Assembly (NCBI RefSeq): GCF_003967015.1
Contig: NZ_AP017560.1
Span: 1,426,001-1,490,000, forward strand
Length of the DNA: 64,000 nucleotides
Direction: 5' to 3'
From: Pseudanabaena sp. ABRG5-3
Lineage (GTDB): Bacteria > Cyanobacteriota > Cyanobacteriia > Pseudanabaenales > Pseudanabaenaceae
This document shows, piece by piece, positions 34,098 through 44,062 of the stretch. Within the stretch, counting starts at the first letter, position 1. Each line of letters opens with the position of its first letter. The position numbers and the translations under genes were made by a program. A model generated the notes under the pieces. The model was not told the origin of the DNA. It saw only the letters and a list, made by a program, of their open reading frames with translations, and did no database searches.

Positions 34098-34916
34098 TTA
34101 AACTCGACTAGGAATAGGTCCTCGTCGATGGGACAAAGTGATCGAATCCTGTAGAAATTGGCGCAAATGCTGCACATGGGGATTATCAGCAAAGGTAACT
34201 AATTTTTCGAGAGCTTCTACTAATGTCAGATCTTGACGATAGAGCAATCGAAATGCCCCCTTTAGCAATTGCTGAGTTTCTGGATCTAGTCCAGCGCGAT
34301 CAATCCCCACTCGATTTAGGGTACGCACACGGGATGGATTGCCCTCAACCAATATATAGGGAGGTACATCACGCTCAATTCGGCTCATGCCGCCCACCAT
34401 TGACAGACGACCAATGCGGACAAACTGATGCACTCCTAGCACACCACTCAGTCTGGCATAGGACTCAATGTGAACATGCCCCGCTAAAGCTACACCATTA
34501 GCAATAATCACGCGGTCTTCGATTTCGCAGTTATGCCCGACATGGACATAAGCCATCAACAAATTACCACTACCAATACGGGTAATCTCATCGGCTTCAT
34601 TGGCGCGATTAATGGTTACATATTCACGAATCCGATTGTCATTACCGATCTGGACAAGACTATCGGCTCCTGAGTATTTCAAATCTTGAGAATCGAGACC
34701 GATCGCTGCACCTGGGTAAATTTGGTTGCGATCGCCGATTTCGGTACGCCCCTCGACAATGGCATGATGTCCAATGACAGTATGAGCGCCAATTTTCACC
34801 TGCTCACCGATGACGGCATAAGCTCCAACTTTGACGGTCGGATGGAGTTGGGCATCAGGATGCACTATGGCTGTCGGGTGAATAAATTCAGACACAGGCG
34901 CATGAGACACAGGCAT
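34098..34916 (-). CDS. lpxA: Acyl-ACP:UDP-N-acetylglucosamine O-acyltransferase LpxA
   Basis: First enzyme of lipid A synthesis; transfers a 3-hydroxyacyl chain to UDP-GlcNAc. 272 residues. The hexapeptide-repeat left-handed beta helix is evident from residue 12 (IHPTAIVHPDAQLHPTVKVG). The catalytic histidine lies in LMAYVHVGHNC. HQFVRIGRLSMVGG and the C-terminal helical region (RAGLDPETQQLLKGAFRLLY) complete the family pattern. It is the last gene of bamA-lpxC-fabZ-lpxA, with about 110 bases between it and fabZ. The ATG at 34916 is chosen; MPVSHAPVSEF precedes the helix by the usual short leader. Confidence 0.96.
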   Translation of the reverse strand: MPVSHAPVSEFIHPTAIVHPDAQLHPTVKVGAYAVIGEQVKIGAHTVIGHHAIVEGRTEIGDRNQIYPGAAIGLDSQDLKYSGADSLVQIGNDNRIREYVTINRANEADEITRIGSGNLLMAYVHVGHNCEIEDRVIIANGVALAGHVHIESYARLSGVLGVHQFVRIGRLSMVGGMSRIERDVPPYILVEGNPSRVRTLNRVGIDRAGLDPETQQLLKGAFRLLYRQDLTLVEALEKLVTFADNPHVQHLRQFLQDSITLSHRRGPIPSRV

Positions 34917-35025
34917 AAAAAGTTTGGCTCGCTTGATACTAAGATAGATCGCTTGGTTTGCGATCGCTTGGATCGCCAGATAACAAATGATAATTTTGGA
35001 GGACGCTTAGTCCACCCTATAAAAT

Positions 35026-35544
35026 CTAGAGATTAACTAATGAAAACATCAATTCACCCTCACAGGCGAGTTGACCATCAACTTCTGCACGCCCCTGCAT
35101 CTTACCAAAACGCTTACGCGCCACTAGTAATTCGGTGGTGATAGTCAAGCGATCTCCAGGCACTACGGGGCGACGAAAGCGCACTTTATCAATGCCCGCA
35201 AAGAGTGACAGTTGATCCTCCATCCCAGGTAAATGTCTCAGGACTATACCGCCTACCTGTGCCATCGCTTCCACAATTAATACCCCTGGCATGATCGGAT
35301 GATTGGGGAAATGCCCTTGAAAGAAAGGTTCATTAAAGGTGACATTTTTAATGCCTGTTGCAGATTTGTTGGGAACAAACTCAATAATGCGATCAACTAG
35401 CAGAAATGGATAACGGTGGGGTAATAATTTCTGAATATCTTCGATCATCAAAATTTGACTAGGAGCGCTATTGGCAAGATCTGCACTAGGCTCAGAGCTT
35501 TGATCGGTGCTATTTATCTTTGTGTCTTCGGTCAAGGTGGACAT
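35026..35544 (-). CDS. fabZ: 3-hydroxyacyl-ACP dehydratase FabZ
   Basis: Hot-dog-fold dehydratase of fatty-acid elongation. 172 residues with a ~28-residue non-conserved N-terminal extension. The domain starts at [20 protein letters not shown]. The catalytic His78 lies in [13 protein letters not shown] and Glu92 in VEAMAQ. Its position between lpxC and lpxA is the classical lipid A/fatty-acid arrangement, since both pathways compete for 3-hydroxyacyl-ACP. The long extension is typical of cyanobacterial FabZ, though a later start cannot be excluded. Confidence 0.95.
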   Translation of the reverse strand: MSTLTEDTKINSTDQSSEPSADLANSAPSQILMIEDIQKLLPHRYPFLLVDRIIEFVPNKSATGIKNVTFNEPFFQGHFPNHPIMPGVLIVEAMAQVGGIVLRHLPGMEDQLSLFAGIDKVRFRRPVVPGDRLTITTELLVARKRFGKMQGRAEVDGQLACEGELMFSLVNL

Positions 35545-35608
35545 ATTTAGGTATTAATTTGGCGGTATTTGAGGGCTAGGTGGGCAGCAGTGGCTCTATC
35601 TCTAGATT

Positions 35609-36442
35609 TCAGAGACTTGCTTTTTGGGCGATCGCTAGCGCAAATTCAGCATGAAGATTATGACTTGCTTTGTAGGCAAGAATATGCGCCCTAGGTAAAA
35701 ATCCTAGCAAGCTTATGTCACCAATGAGATCTAAAAGTTTATGACGACAGGGTTCATTGTCAAAACGTAGGGGTGGATTAATCCAGCGATCCTCATCACA
35801 AACGATCGCATTGTCTAGACTACCACCCTTGATTAGCCCTGCGGCACGAGCTTGATCGATATAGGCCGCGAGGGTAAAAGTGCGGGCAGGGGCAATTTCT
35901 GTCGCAAATTTTTTGCTAAAGTCTGTGATCGCAGGTGACCAGCTAAACCATTGTTCGCCAATTGCCTTACTTGGATAATCGACTCCATAAGTAAAGCGCA
36001 AGGTATCCGCAGGAATTGCCGTCACAAAGCTATCACCTCTAGCCACTGTAACCACTTCGTTTAAGGGAATCCAGCGATCGCCCTCTATCTGTGTTTCAAT
36101 CCCAACTTTGGCGATCGCTTCCACCCAAGGCAAAGCTGAACCATCAAGAATTGGTAACTCTGCGCCCGACATTTCAATACAGGCATTATGCACACCCATA
36201 CCAAATAAGGCGGAGAGCAAATGCTCAACGGTACGCACCCCTGTACCATTGTGCCGCAACTCAGTGGAGAGCTGTGAGGCCTTAACTACCGTTGTATCCG
36301 CAGGGATTTTGGTATCGCCATAGATGAAATAGCGCCCTGAATCTATGGGGGCAGGCTTTACAGTCACAGAAACCTGCTCACCGCTATGCAGCCCAATCCC
36401 CGACAACGAAAATGGGGTCGCGATCGTCTGTTGGTAAAGCAT
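35609..36442 (-). CDS. lpxC: UDP-3-O-acyl-N-acetylglucosamine deacetylase LpxC
   Basis: Zinc-dependent deacetylase and committed step of lipid A synthesis. 277 residues. The first zinc ligand H74 is in TVEHLLSAL, and the other ligands lie in CRHKLLDLIGD near residue 235. The C-terminal SHNLHAEFAL contains the catalytic His. The ATG at 36442 is 2 bases from the bamA stop, so the two are translationally linked. Together with bamA, fabZ and lpxA it forms an outer-membrane biogenesis operon. Confidence 0.96.
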   Translation of the reverse strand: MLYQQTIATPFSLSGIGLHSGEQVSVTVKPAPIDSGRYFIYGDTKIPADTTVVKASQLSTELRHNGTGVRTVEHLLSALFGMGVHNACIEMSGAELPILDGSALPWVEAIAKVGIETQIEGDRWIPLNEVVTVARGDSFVTAIPADTLRFTYGVDYPSKAIGEQWFSWSPAITDFSKKFATEIAPARTFTLAAYIDQARAAGLIKGGSLDNAIVCDEDRWINPPLRFDNEPCRHKLLDLIGDISLLGFLPRAHILAYKASHNLHAEFALAIAQKASL

Positions 36443-36444
36443 GG

Positions 36445-38484
36445 CTAGAATTTTTCTCCTAGACCAAAGCTAAACTGAGTGCCACCGTTAGACGATAAGC
36501 CGTAGTCCACCCGAATTGCGCCAAGGGGTGACTGTACGCGCACGCCAATGCCATAACCCGCACCACTACCTGGTTTATTTCTGGCTCCCGCAGGATTGCC
36601 TGGAACCGATGATGCTGAGCCTAAATCAGTGCCGTAGTCAAAGAATAGTACGCCACCTACGATATTGAAGACAGGGAAGCGATATTCTGCTGAGAAGATG
36701 CCAAAGCTGCGACCGCTACCGATTTTGCCTTCATCCCAGCCACGTACTGAGTTACTACCACCGAGTTGAAATGCTTCATAGGGGGGCAAAGTCCCAATGA
36801 CGGTTCCTGCTTGCAGGTTAAAAGCAAGAGCCTGTGTACCTTCAGAGAAGTTCAAAAAGTTGACGGGGATAAAGTAGCTATAGCTTGCCCTGACACGATT
36901 TAAGAAAATGGAGCCTAAACCTATCGGAATTGATTGTTCGGTTGCGATCCGAAATACGGAACCAGAAGAAGGCTTAATGGGGTTATCGCGCTGATCGCTA
37001 GCATAGGCAAATTGCAGCAATAGTAAATCATCCTGACCAGTACCACTAGAAGTCAGCGGATTGCCCAAGGAGTCAACTGTGGCGATCGCATTGTTACTAT
37101 CGGTGATGCTGACTCGTTCGTAGCGCAAACCGAGGGAAGCTGTTGTGTTGCTGCTTAAGGGGCGCGAAAAGCTGAAACCTGTACCAAGGCGGTTAATCCT
37201 AGGGGTATCATTATCTGCGCCAATGCCCACAGGACTATCAAAAACATAGCTAAATAGGCGGCGGTTAAAAAGGTTAGCTGTAAACGAGGTGCGATAGGGA
37301 TCACCCGCTAGCCAAGGATCAGTAAAGTTGAGGTCAAATAACAATTCCCGTTCGCCCACTTGGATATCCAAGCCCAGCTTTTGGTTATTACCACCAAGGT
37401 TTTGTTGCTGGAAGCTGACCGTACCAAATAGCCCTGTTGATGAACTTAAACCTGCACCCGCAGCGATCGAACCTGTATTCCGTTCCTTGACGTTTACGGT
37501 CACGATGACCTTACGTGGGTCAGTACCAGGGGCAAGTCCAATATTGAGATCCTCAAATAGTCCTAACGCAAAGACCTTTTGTAAATCCCCTTGAACTGTA
37601 TTTTTATTAAAGATTTCACCTTCTTTAATCGTCAATTCACGGGTAATGATGAAATCACGGGTATTACCTGAAACTGGCTTACCATCTTTATCTACAGTTT
37701 TGCCATCTTCGTTGATGAAGGCGACCTTGATACCTTCGATTACACCCTCTGATACGACGAGATTAATATTGCCTTCAGGGGTTGCTTTGATATCAACAAT
37801 TTGTGCCAGCACATAGCCTTTATCTTGATAATACTTTTCGAGTTCTTTGACCCCTGTTTGAATATCCTTGAGGTTAGTAACCTTGCCAATTTGTGAACCG
37901 AAAATTCGATCAATTACGCCTGCTTCTAATACCTTTGTGCCTTCAGTATTGACGGATTTGAGGACAGGATTGGGTAAGACAAAGAAGGTTACACGTACAC
38001 CGATATCTGTGTCTTCTGGCTCAGCTTGGACATTTGAGAAGAAACCTGTAGCAAATATGGCGTTGATATCGGATTGCAGTTGCGTCTTTGTAACAGTGCG
38101 ACCAGGTTTTGTGGCGATCGCATCATAAACCCTTTGCTGAAGTTCAGGAGGCAATGGCGGCTGTCCTTCTGGTGTTTTGATTGCTACTTCGCCAACTAGG
38201 ACTTGGACTTCAGCCGCAGGTGCTGGGGCAGGAGTATTGGATGGGAGCGTAAAGGTTGGTGTAGTTGGCTGAGGTGGTTGAGGTGGTGTAGCTGGCTGAG
38301 CTGGTTGAGTTGGAGTATTAGTTGGGGGCGTAGATGGGGTTGGTGTAGCGGGAGGGGGAGTTGGCTGCGGAGTCGGCGCTTGAGCAATCTCTTGCCGTGC
38401 AGGGGCAGCCTTTGCCAGCAGAGGATTGGACAGTAATGTGCTGGATGCGGCAATGGCTGTGAATACGAGCAAGTTTATACGCAT
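36445..38484 (-). CDS. bamA: Outer membrane assembly factor BamA/Omp85
   Basis: Omp85-family protein that inserts beta-barrel proteins into the outer membrane. From the ATG at 38484 it has 679 residues. A signal peptide (MRINLLVFTAIAASS...LAKAAPA) is followed by a long Pro/Thr/Gln-rich linker and then three POTRA domains (roughly 110-330), the cyanobacterial number. The C-terminal 16-strand barrel includes the lid/loop motif SVRGWDEG (the VRGY/F element) and ends in SFGLGEKF with the terminal aromatic. An in-frame start at 38538 would put 18 residues before the signal and is less likely. It is the first gene of the lpx operon. Confidence 0.94.
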   Translation of the reverse strand: MRINLLVFTAIAASSTLLSNPLLAKAAPARQEIAQAPTPQPTPPPATPTPSTPPTNTPTQPAQPATPPQPPQPTTPTFTLPSNTPAPAPAAEVQVLVGEVAIKTPEGQPPLPPELQQRVYDAIATKPGRTVTKTQLQSDINAIFATGFFSNVQAEPEDTDIGVRVTFFVLPNPVLKSVNTEGTKVLEAGVIDRIFGSQIGKVTNLKDIQTGVKELEKYYQDKGYVLAQIVDIKATPEGNINLVVSEGVIEGIKVAFINEDGKTVDKDGKPVSGNTRDFIITRELTIKEGEIFNKNTVQGDLQKVFALGLFEDLNIGLAPGTDPRKVIVTVNVKERNTGSIAAGAGLSSSTGLFGTVSFQQQNLGGNNQKLGLDIQVGERELLFDLNFTDPWLAGDPYRTSFTANLFNRRLFSYVFDSPVGIGADNDTPRINRLGTGFSFSRPLSSNTTASLGLRYERVSITDSNNAIATVDSLGNPLTSSGTGQDDLLLLQFAYASDQRDNPIKPSSGSVFRIATEQSIPIGLGSIFLNRVRASYSYFIPVNFLNFSEGTQALAFNLQAGTVIGTLPPYEAFQLGGSNSVRGWDEGKIGSGRSFGIFSAEYRFPVFNIVGGVLFFDYGTDLGSASSVPGNPAGARNKPGSGAGYGIGVRVQSPLGAIRVDYGLSSNGGTQFSFGLGEKF

Positions 38485-38657
38485 AGAGTCTTCCAAACAC
38501 CTACAGAATTTTTTTAACAGGAAACTATTGACGAGCAAATGTAAACAGAAAGTTTCTGGAGTTAGTAATAAATTACTATAACTTCCAATATCCCTATATT
38601 GCTAGAGGTAGCAATAATTGCTGATCTAGCTTTTTCTAGATGCCTTTCTATATGCCT

Positions 38658-39392
38658 TTAAATAAGTGCAGCCTGAGCTTCTAATACGCGCTTGAGGACT
38701 TCTTGATAGGCTTCAGCAACATTGCCCAGATCTTGACGGAACCGATCTTTGTCTAAAATACGGGCGGTGGGATCGGCGATCGCTTTGTCCCAGAGACGAC
38801 AGGTATCGGGGCTAATTTCGTCAGCTAGTAATAATTTGCCACTGGAATTTACCCCAATTTCCACTTTGAAATCAACGAGGATTAGGTTGCAATGGTCAAA
38901 AAATGCCTTTAGGTGCTGATTGATACTAAGGGCAAGTTGCTTGAGTTGATCAACCTGTTCAGGGGTTGCGAGATCAAGCATGGCAACATGGGCATCGGTA
39001 ATTAGCGGATCGCCAAGTTCGTCATTTTTATAAAAAAATTCGACAAGGGGTTGTTTCAGGGGCTGTCCTTGCTCTATACCGAGACGTTTGCAAATGCTAC
39101 CTGCGGCAATATTCCTTACCACCACTTCGATCGGCAAAATCTGAACAGCAGCAACCTGCATTTCGTTAGGCGAGATTTGTTTGATGAAATGAGTGGCGAT
39201 GCCTTTAGTCTCCAAATACTGAAAAATATGGGAGGCGATCGCGCAGTTTACTTCCCCTTTGTTGGCGATCGTCCCTTTTTTGAGAGCATTGAAGGCAGTT
39301 GCATCATCTTTATAGCGTGACAGCAAAATATCAGGATCATCTGTCGTAAATAGAATTTTGGCTTTGCCTTCGTAGAGCTTAGTTCCACTCAT
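38658..39392 (-). CDS. purC: Phosphoribosylaminoimidazole-succinocarboxamide synthase
   Basis: SAICAR synthetase of purine biosynthesis (ATP + CAIR + aspartate). 244 residues, the normal length. Diagnostic pieces are KLYEGKAKILF at the N-terminus, DDATAFN, VVRNIAAGSICKRLG and the metal/ATP region LILVDFKVEIG ... LLADEISPDTCRLWD. The ATG at 39392 is preferred. It is upstream of bamA on the same strand with a 170-base gap, so co-transcription is possible but not evident. Confidence 0.97.
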   Translation of the reverse strand: MSGTKLYEGKAKILFTTDDPDILLSRYKDDATAFNALKKGTIANKGEVNCAIASHIFQYLETKGIATHFIKQISPNEMQVAAVQILPIEVVVRNIAAGSICKRLGIEQGQPLKQPLVEFFYKNDELGDPLITDAHVAMLDLATPEQVDQLKQLALSINQHLKAFFDHCNLILVDFKVEIGVNSSGKLLLADEISPDTCRLWDKAIADPTARILDKDRFRQDLGNVAEAYQEVLKRVLEAQAALI

Positions 39393-39880
39393 GGATATAT
39401 TGCGATAAGTAATTGCTTAAGTATTCTATAGCAATGTGAACTACCCAGAAAGTAGCCTGATGATGTCCCACTCTTGGCACAGGACATTATCATTTCGTTG
39501 TGACAATTATGTGACGATTAATTTATAGCTTTCATCGCATAAAACCCAAGATAGAGAATGTTGCTGCAAAGCTGCCATTCTCTTCTTATGTTTAGCGAAA
39601 GCTATATTTAGGTTTCATAGGAATCTTTTTTAACAATTGTTCTTCTTACTATTTTGATGTTAAGTAGCTGGGTGCAATTAAATATAAAACCCTAAAACCT
39701 ATGGCGCATGCTGCGTGTGTGCCACAGGTTTTGGTTCTGGTTTTTAATTATGCCCAACTACTTATGTAGAATTTTTTAATTTTATATCTCTACCTTTGGC
39801 GGGCATATAAATGCTATGTGGAAGCTTGAAATCATCTGCTGTAATCACTTTAGGGATTTGACAATGGGAACAATATCTAA
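39393..39880. other. 488-bp intergenic region between divergent genes
   Basis: No gene visible. It must hold the purC promoter (left) and that of the membrane-protein gene (right). The only clear structure is copy B of the ~100-bp palindromic repeat (39662-39764). Confidence 0.75.
39662..39764. repeat. Dispersed ~100-bp palindromic repeat, copy B
   Basis: aagtagctgggtgcaatta at the left and taattatgcccaactactt at the right are inverted repeats. The centre is ctaaaacctatggcgcatgc / gtgtgccacaggttttgg. Closely similar to the copies at 2337 and 49489. Confidence 0.85.
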
Positions 39881-40504
39881 ATGCTAAATCGATTTTTGTT
39901 GGTGCTTTTGTTGACTTGCCAGCTAATATGTTTAGGCTTGCTATGGATTAGTTGTTTCCCTGGACTAATTCTCTCTTCACTCTTTATGATTTTGGCGATT
40001 GTCTATGTTTGTGCAATTCTGTTTGTAGTTTTATTGATCATAGGAATAGTTGTGATAGTCCGACTCCGTAATCGGGAAAAGTTTTTGCCTGCTCATCTTG
40101 CTCATCAAACTAAACGCGATCGCCGCAAATTATTGCTTACTTTTGCCATCACAATTGGTCTAACTGCGATTTTATTGAAAACAAATCTGCCTCAAACAGT
40201 TACTTTTGCTCTATCACGTCCTGCTTTTGAAGCGGTAATTGCCGATGCCGATAAACTCAAATCCATCTGTAATAGCAAACCCACTGAGCAACAATTAGGT
40301 TTCTATAAGGTCATAGAATGCGATCGCGATAGTCGTGGTGGTATTTACTTTAGTACTGGTCAATATGGCTTTTTGTTTGACTCTTTCTATTTTGGATTTG
40401 TTTACCAACCTAATCCCTATGGAAGTCAACATTTTGGTACTAAAGTTTATGAATATCCCATTATTGGTGATTGGCATGAATTTAAAGCTGGCAATAGTTT
40501 TTGA
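39881..40504 (+). CDS. Hypothetical membrane protein
   Basis: 207 residues. Two or three membrane segments occupy the first 60 residues, and another segment lies near 88-105 (LLLTFAITIGLTAILL). The remaining ~100 residues form a soluble, aromatic-rich domain (GIYFSTGQYGFLFDSFYFGFVYQPNPYG) that likely faces the periplasm. No family recognised. The next gene starts 30 bases downstream in the same direction, so the two may be co-transcribed. Confidence 0.72.
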   Translation: MLNRFLLVLLLTCQLICLGLLWISCFPGLILSSLFMILAIVYVCAILFVVLLIIGIVVIVRLRNREKFLPAHLAHQTKRDRRKLLLTFAITIGLTAILLKTNLPQTVTFALSRPAFEAVIADADKLKSICNSKPTEQQLGFYKVIECDRDSRGGIYFSTGQYGFLFDSFYFGFVYQPNPYGSQHFGTKVYEYPIIGDWHEFKAGNSF

Positions 40505-40534
40505 TAGTAAATTCTTCATCAAGATGGTTTAGTT

Positions 40535-41173
40535 ATGAATATAATTCTAAATTCCCTTTCAAGTTCTCTTACGCTTGCCTTGGGATTATCCTACTTTGCG
40601 ATCGCCCCTGTCGCTGCCGAAACCATTGCCCAATCGCAAATATTCGGAGTTGCGGCCCCAGCCTGTGAGTCCCAAACCCAAATCGGGCTGAATATCTGTG
40701 CTTCCCGATGGGCAAAAACTGCCAATTTCTTGCGATCGCTAATTTATGAAGAGATCTATAGTCGCCAATCCGAGACAGGTCGAAAGCAACTTAAATTAAT
40801 TGAACAAAATTGGACTGCCTATCGAGAGAGCCATTGCCAAGAATTGACCGCTCCATTTCGGAAGGGTTCGATTTATCCGCTACTCTACCTCAGTTGTCAG
40901 GCAAGAGTTACCAATGATCGTATTGCCGACTTACAGGGTACAAATAACTCGCAACTTACGCCAGATGTAACTGCTCAAAGGCTGTATACAATTTTGAAGC
41001 AGGAAAAGTTGCAGAATTCTGCTGGGCAACGCCAATGGCAAATCTATCAAGGACAGCACTGTCAGTTTGAATCATTACGGTTTAGTGAAGAATCGCAAAC
41101 TGCAAGACAATGTCGCGATCGCCTAGCCGAGAGTCGCTTAAGGGAACTAGAAGCATTGGTGCGAATTCGCTAA
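40535..41173 (+). CDS. LprI-like (DUF1311) exported protein
   Basis: 212 residues with a signal peptide (LALGLSYFAIAPVAAE) and two DUF1311/LprI-type modules, each with a Cys pair and the WxxYRxxHC pattern: WTAYRESHCQEL near 90 and WQIYQGQHCQFE near 170. Related proteins in proteobacteria and mycobacteria have been linked to lysozyme inhibition; that role is not demonstrated here. It should be periplasmic with disulfides. It follows the membrane-protein gene closely and ends at a strong terminator. Confidence 0.8.
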   Translation: MNIILNSLSSSLTLALGLSYFAIAPVAAETIAQSQIFGVAAPACESQTQIGLNICASRWAKTANFLRSLIYEEIYSRQSETGRKQLKLIEQNWTAYRESHCQELTAPFRKGSIYPLLYLSCQARVTNDRIADLQGTNNSQLTPDVTAQRLYTILKQEKLQNSAGQRQWQIYQGQHCQFESLRFSEESQTARQCRDRLAESRLRELEALVRIR

Positions 41174-41174
41174 T

Positions 41175-41207
41175 GTGGAAGCGCACCCCTTTGGGGTGCG
41201 CTTCCAC
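41175..41207. terminator. Bidirectional terminator
   Basis: gtggaagcgcacccc ttt ggggtgcgcttccac, a perfect 15-bp stem between the convergent LprI-like and DUF2809 genes. Confidence 0.9.
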
Positions 41208-41219
41208 AAAAACTATTGC

Positions 41220-41603
41220 CTAGACTTTAGGTACTCTATTTTCCCAAGCTAGGATGATTGCCGTACCAAGGACATAGGCAAGAATATCTTTCCAATCAAA
41301 GGTTGTGCCTAAAATAATCGCTAAAACCTTGTACTGTCTCCATCCTAACTTATCGATGAGATTGAGATACTGCAATCCTTCAACAAAACAGGCAAATACT
41401 AAAACCGATAGAGCCGCCACATTTGCCTTGATTTTCCAAAAGGTTCTCACAAAGCTGTAAATGAGAATAACCACTAACACATCGCCAACAAAGGGACGAA
41501 TAAATTGATCATCGAAAAAAACTGCGATCGCAACTTCTATGAGAAAGAGTAAAATCGTCAAATAGAAATACTGGCGATTGAAAGTAAGTTTATTGGTAAT
41601 CAT
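41220..41603 (-). CDS. DUF2809 membrane protein
   Basis: 127 residues with about four transmembrane segments. The family hallmarks are FIRPFVGDVLVVILIY in the first half and ACFVEGLQYLNLIDKLG with LGTTFDWKDILAYVLGT in the second. Function unknown. It starts 2 bases after the recG stop and is therefore the second cistron of a recG transcript. Confidence 0.85.
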   Translation of the reverse strand: MITNKLTFNRQYFYLTILLFLIEVAIAVFFDDQFIRPFVGDVLVVILIYSFVRTFWKIKANVAALSVLVFACFVEGLQYLNLIDKLGWRQYKVLAIILGTTFDWKDILAYVLGTAIILAWENRVPKV

Positions 41604-41605
41604 TT

Positions 41606-44062
41606 TTAGGTAAAGATTGCGCCGCCTTGTAGGCGCTGATAATGCATTTCAAATTCGGCTTTAAGGGCAGGGAAATGCTCTAAGGTGGGATCTTTTTTAA
41701 TAATGCGTTCGGCGGCTTCACGGGCAATTTGGAAAATCTCTTGACGGGCTGCCTCATCGGGCAAGCGATCCTCAATGGAGAAGCCTGCATGACCTGATTG
41801 TTCTGTCCCTTCGTCCTTGCCCTTACCGCGCATCTGGAAATCTCGTTCAGCAATAAAAAAGCCATCCTGCGATTGTTCGAGAACCTGTAAACGCTCTTGG
41901 GCGGTTTGTGATTTGGAACTGCTCAGTAAGAGGCAATAGGATTGGGATGCGCCCCGTCCGACTCTGCCCCGCAACTGGTGTAACTGCGCTAGACCGAAGC
42001 GATCAGCATGTTCGATTAACATTACGGAAGCATTAGGAATATCGACCCCAACTTCTACAACGGTTGTGGCAACTAGAATTTGGGTTTCACCTCGACGGAA
42101 TGTGCTAATCGCTTCATCCTTTTCCGTAGAAGACATTTGACCATGCAGCAAGCCAATTTGGAAGTGCGGGAAAACTACATTCTGTAAATGTTCGCGTTCC
42201 TGTGTCGCTGCCTTAATATCTTCCATTTTCTCCGACTCTTCCACTAGAGGCAGCACGATATAAACCTGCCTTCCTTGAGCGATTTCACGCTTAATCAGAT
42301 CATAGGCATCTTTACGCTGTGAAGGCTTGAGCAGCACAGTTTGAATTGGTTTACGGCCAGGAGGAAGTTCATCAATGACGCTAACTTCGATTTCGGAATT
42401 AGTGAGATAAAGAGTACGTGGAATCGGTGTCGCGGTCATGATCAACACATGGGGATCATTGCCCTTTTGCAAAAGGCGCGATCGCTGATCTCTACCAAAA
42501 CGATGCTGCTCATCAATAACCGCTAAACCCAATCGCGCAAAATTGACCCCATCTTGAATCAAAGCATGGGTTCCTATGACCAGAGGTAATTCACCCGTTT
42601 CCAATTGCCGTAAAATCTCGCGTCGCTTGGCAGTTTTTGTGGAACCCGTGAGAATTTCCACTGGCAAATTTAGCTGCATAAACCATTCCACAATCTTGCG
42701 ATAATGTTGCTCCGTGAGAACCTCCGTAGGAGCCATCAGCGCTGTCTGATAACCTGCCTCGATCGCTGTTAACAGGGCATATACCGCCACAATCGTTTTA
42801 CCTGAGCCGACATCCCCTTGTACTAAGCGGTTCATCGGTGTTTGACCTTGCAGATCGGCACGAATTTCGGTGACAACTCGCTTTTGAGCCTTGGTTAACT
42901 CAAAGGGGAGAATTTTTTCGAGCTGGGCGATCGCATTACTCTGGGGCACAAAATGAATCGCCTTTTGCTGTTGTCGTCGATAGAGGGACACAAGGCGACG
43001 ATAAAAATATTTATCAAAGGTTAGGCGAATTACGGCTTGCTCCAGCATTTCGCTCGTATCTGGGTAATGCACTTGGGCGATCGCCTCTGATAGGGGCATC
43101 ATTTGATAATCACGCAAAAAGCGATCGGGCATCGGATCGGCAATTTGGGATACTGCGGGTAAACATTGAGCAACAAGGCGACGGATGGCTTCGGGGGTAA
43201 TTCCTTCCGTAAGCGGATAGACTGGCACTACGCGCCCAACGGTTTTCGATTGAATTGTATCTTGAGTATGTTCGAGGACTTCTACCTCATAATTCTCTAG
43301 GGTCAAGCCATATTTGCTCTGTTTGACCACTCCCGAAGCTGCGATCGTGCAGCCTTGAGGATAGAGCTTTTTCTGGGTTTCTTGCCAACCGCGATTGGCA
43401 TAACGTTTACCTGTCCAGAAGCGACTTAATTTGATTTGTCCCGTATGATCACGCAGAATAATTTCCACAATTGTGAGATTGGGATTTTTGGGACTGGTAA
43501 AGCAGCCAAATTTTTTAATCGTCCCGATGACCGTAACCGTATCCCCATCCTTTAGTTCACGAATGGGAATTTGCCGCGCATAGTCAATATGATCCCGTGG
43601 ATAGTAACTCAGCACATCACGCACGGTATACAAATCAAGTAGCTTAAATCTCGCCGCCATAAATGAACCAACACCCTCGACATCTTTTAGTTCAGTTTCA
43701 GGAGTCAGTTTTTTAATGGTTTTAGGTTCCGTCGTTGCGATTGCAGCCGTTTTGGGTTTCTTCTGCTTCGGTGCTGCATTAGTTTCCGCCAGTTCGCGAC
43801 GACGCACTTCATAGAGCAGGCGGCGCGTCTCAGCGATGAGATGCTGACGGCGACCTATAGGCAAATCACCATATTGAGCATATTGATTAGCAAGGGTTTG
43901 GGCTTGTAAGCGATCGCTCATTTCCCAATCTTCGGGCAAATCCTCTTGCAAGCTCGCCTTCAAAAAATCCGCAAACAAAAATTGCTTTCCCTGCAAATTA
44001 GAAAAGCCTCTCTCTGCCTCGACACTCAAGGCTTGTTGTAAACGATTGATATCAAGTGGCAC
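41606..44062 (-). CDS. recG: ATP-dependent DNA helicase RecG
   Basis: Helicase that remodels stalled replication forks and Holliday junctions. 818 residues, with the ~100-residue N-terminal extension usual in cyanobacteria. The wedge OB domain (TVTVIGTIKKFGC) lies around 180-260. The helicase core has Walker A GDVGSGKT, a DEQH box (AVIDEQHRFG) and motif VI QLHQLRGRVGRG. All motifs are intact. The gene is followed by the DUF2809 gene. Confidence 0.97.
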   Translation of the reverse strand: MPLDINRLQQALSVEAERGFSNLQGKQFLFADFLKASLQEDLPEDWEMSDRLQAQTLANQYAQYGDLPIGRRQHLIAETRRLLYEVRRRELAETNAAPKQKKPKTAAIATTEPKTIKKLTPETELKDVEGVGSFMAARFKLLDLYTVRDVLSYYPRDHIDYARQIPIRELKDGDTVTVIGTIKKFGCFTSPKNPNLTIVEIILRDHTGQIKLSRFWTGKRYANRGWQETQKKLYPQGCTIAASGVVKQSKYGLTLENYEVEVLEHTQDTIQSKTVGRVVPVYPLTEGITPEAIRRLVAQCLPAVSQIADPMPDRFLRDYQMMPLSEAIAQVHYPDTSEMLEQAVIRLTFDKYFYRRLVSLYRRQQQKAIHFVPQSNAIAQLEKILPFELTKAQKRVVTEIRADLQGQTPMNRLVQGDVGSGKTIVAVYALLTAIEAGYQTALMAPTEVLTEQHYRKIVEWFMQLNLPVEILTGSTKTAKRREILRQLETGELPLVIGTHALIQDGVNFARLGLAVIDEQHRFGRDQRSRLLQKGNDPHVLIMTATPIPRTLYLTNSEIEVSVIDELPPGRKPIQTVLLKPSQRKDAYDLIKREIAQGRQVYIVLPLVEESEKMEDIKAATQEREHLQNVVFPHFQIGLLHGQMSSTEKDEAISTFRRGETQILVATTVVEVGVDIPNASVMLIEHADRFGLAQLHQLRGRVGRGASQSYCLLLSSSKSQTAQERLQVLEQSQDGFFIAERDFQMRGKGKDEGTEQSGHAGFSIEDRLPDEAARQEIFQIAREAAERIIKKDPTLEHFPALKAEFEMHYQRLQGGAIFT